Part shown: positions 62,810 through 64,000 of the stretch, one piece after another
Numbering within the stretch: position 1 is the first letter of the stretch
Layout: the number at the start of each line of letters is the position of its first letter
From: Sediminibacterium goheungense
Lineage (GTDB): Bacteria; Bacteroidota; Bacteroidia; Chitinophagales; Chitinophagaceae
Length of the DNA stretch: 64,000 bases
Direction of reading: 5' to 3'
Assembly: GCF_004361915.1 (NCBI RefSeq)
Contig: NZ_SNWP01000011.1
Coordinates: 124,001 to 188,000 of the forward strand
Made by a program: the position numbers and the translations under genes
Notes under the pieces: model-generated
Database searches by the model: none
What the model saw: only the letters and a program-made list of their open reading frames with translations
What the model was told of the DNA's origin: nothing

Positions 62810-63415
62810 TTATTTTACTAATACGCCTTCATTGATAACTACATTGGCATCCGGAATATAACCGGTACAAATGCCTTTAAATGTAATGGTATCTCCTGCT
62901 TTCAAAGCGCCTGGATCTGTTTTAAATGTACAATTGATCACAAAAAACGGATCGTTCGTTTTAAAATCTACGACAATATTGCCATCCTGGTTTGTCGTTA
63001 CACTCATTACTTCTCCTGTTATCTGAATGGCTTTATCCAGGTAAAGACCGTTTGCCTTGGTTTCGTCTGCTACAAAAGCTTCAAATAACTGTTGTGCTGT
63101 AACCTGTATGCCTTTCTCACTGCTTACATCTCTGTGCTCCCTCGCATACACAAAATACACGGTTAGGCTTACTGAAAGAGCGATTCCTATAAGCCCGATC
63201 CATAAAAGGTTTTTAGCCTTCTGGAAATTGGCCAGTATGTACACCAATAAACCTGCAAATGGAAAGAGCAAAATAGCAAGTAACCACAAGATCTTTGTAT
63301 TATTCTCAATATCAGTACGTCTGAAGACCTGAATCAACGCTAAGATCAAAATAATGATCCAGATGATGCCTGTACAGATCAATCCAGCAACAATACCCGC
63401 AAATTCAAATTGCAT
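62810..63415 (-). CDS. Membrane protein with PLDc_N-like helices and OB-fold (tRNA_anti-like) domain
   Basis: 201 residues. Three transmembrane helices (about 8-30, 42-62, 70-90); the middle pair (ILWLLAILLFPFAGLLVYIL) matches the N-terminal membrane module of phospholipase-D-type proteins, without the catalytic domain. The C-terminal 95 residues form an OB fold of the tRNA_anti-like kind (LYLDKAIQITGEVMSV, KAGDTITFKGICTGYI). It leads the YceI-DUF5777 genes. Confidence 0.78.
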   Translation of the reverse strand: MQFEFAGIVAGLICTGIIWIIILILALIQVFRRTDIENNTKILWLLAILLFPFAGLLVYILANFQKAKNLLWIGLIGIALSVSLTVYFVYAREHRDVSSEKGIQVTAQQLFEAFVADETKANGLYLDKAIQITGEVMSVTTNQDGNIVVDFKTNDPFFVINCTFKTDPGALKAGDTITFKGICTGYIPDANVVINEGVLVK

Positions 63416-63591
63416 AACTCTATGTTTAGATGGATGAATAAAACCTCAACGACCTGTTTTGTTCACTGTATGGAAAGGTACAGCAGGATGACGAGGAATA
63501 ATTCAATGTTTAAACTGCAATTTAAGCAATCCCATCCATACCAACAATTACGAATGCCTCTGTAAAAGGTTGCTTTTGCCCTAAAATTCTG

Positions 63592-64000
63592 TTATTTCAC
63601 ATATTGCTGAACGGGTAGACGATTGGCAATGCTACGGGCCAGGGTCATTTCATCGGCATATTCCAACTCACCGCCAAAAGCAATGCCCCTGGCAATGGTG
63701 GTTACCCGGCAGGGTAAATGAGCCAGTTTTTTCTGGATATAGTAAATAGTAGTATCACCCTGAATATTCGGGTTAAGGGCAAAAACCAATTCTTCCGTTT
63801 CTTCTTTTTCGATACGTGAAACCAAAGATTCGATACTCAATTGATCGGGGCCTATACCATCCAGCGGAGAAATAATACCTCCAAGCACATGGTAAGCACC
63901 ATTAAACTGCTGGGTACTTTCAATGGCTATTACGTCCCTGATATTCTCTACCACACAAATCAGTTTCTGGTTGCGCATGGAGTTGGCACAGATGGAACAA
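63592..64000 (-). CDS. recR: Recombination protein RecR, C-terminal part (partial)
   Basis: The gene runs off the right edge; its frame is open to the last base. The visible 136 residues include the end of the zinc finger (CSICAN just upstream of the first in-window Met) and the Toprim domain (LICVVENIRDVIAIE, YHVLGGIISPLDG) and the RIARGIAFGGELEYADE-like C terminus (TTIARGIAFGGELEY here). RecR acts with RecO and RecF in recombinational repair. Confidence 0.93.
   Translation of the reverse strand, partial: CSICANSMRNQKLICVVENIRDVIAIESTQQFNGAYHVLGGIISPLDGIGPDQLSIESLVSRIEKEETEELVFALNPNIQGDTTIYYIQKKLAHLPCRVTTIARGIAFGGELEYADEMTLARSIANRLPVQQYVK

Overview
The window reads as a chromosomal segment of a Bacteroidota bacterium, most likely family Chitinophagaceae. 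Reasons: promoter -7 elements of the TAnnTTTG type with few Shine-Dalgarno-like leaders; the gliding protein GldC; lineage families such as DUF6089, DUF5777, DUF4286 and HYC_CC_PP; a methionine synthase split into two genes; and the order nadK-DUF6089-uppS-bamA-ompH-ompH-murI. I see no tRNA or rRNA gene, CRISPR array, insertion sequence or prophage. The family assignment is inference from gene content.

Layout. 1-7.2 kb: end of a DUF885 gene, an ECF sigma/anti-sigma/exported-protein unit, a GT4 glycosyltransferase, gldC, yqeY, cvpA, an alpha/beta hydrolase and a CBS-domain gene. 7.3-12.4 kb: a minus-strand copper module made of an HMA-AraC regulator, an HMA-MauE/DoxX membrane protein, an HYC_CC_PP protein, HMA-DUF3347, and a multicopper oxidase fused to a CopB-like barrel. 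12.5-25.5 kb: M24 peptidase, BamA/TamA-like protein, then the envelope block nadK, DUF6089, uppS, bamA, two ompH genes, a TPR protein and murI. 25.6-29.2 kb: rpmH-rnpA-yidD, a lipoprotein, Mn-type SOD, tadA and a YdeI-like protein. 29.3-40.3 kb: a sugar module that looks like 3-keto-glycoside chemistry (DUF1080, cytochrome c, three TIM-barrel isomerases, two Gfo/Idh/MocA oxidoreductases, an MFS transporter, and a GMC dehydrogenase with its Tat-type small subunit). 40.4-51.7 kb: lptC, an outer-membrane protein, coaX, a Lon-N domain protein, four glycosyltransferases, an O-antigen ligase, meaB and a methyltransferase. 51.8-64 kb: a PLP enzyme, the unlisted small ribosomal protein bTHX, HU, DUF4286, exonuclease III, a LOG-family protein, split metH, DUF5777, YceI, a PLDc_N/OB-fold protein and the C-terminal part of recR.

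The most unusual signal is outside the genes. Seventeen to eighteen intergenic elements, about 30-110 bp each, are built from 7-bp words repeated with variation; most of them fold back into a hairpin (best case 27 bp perfect) whose two arms both keep the 7-bp period. All but one begin or end within about 16 nt of a stop codon. The words differ between elements but fall into a few families (GTGAGTA, TTATTTC, GCTTGTA, AAAGTCA, ATCTGAC, GTGAATG) reused around the window. Classical GC-rich terminators with T-tracts are also present, mostly at other gene ends, so there appear to be two classes of 3'-end structure. I do not recognise the heptad class as a named Bacteroidota element.
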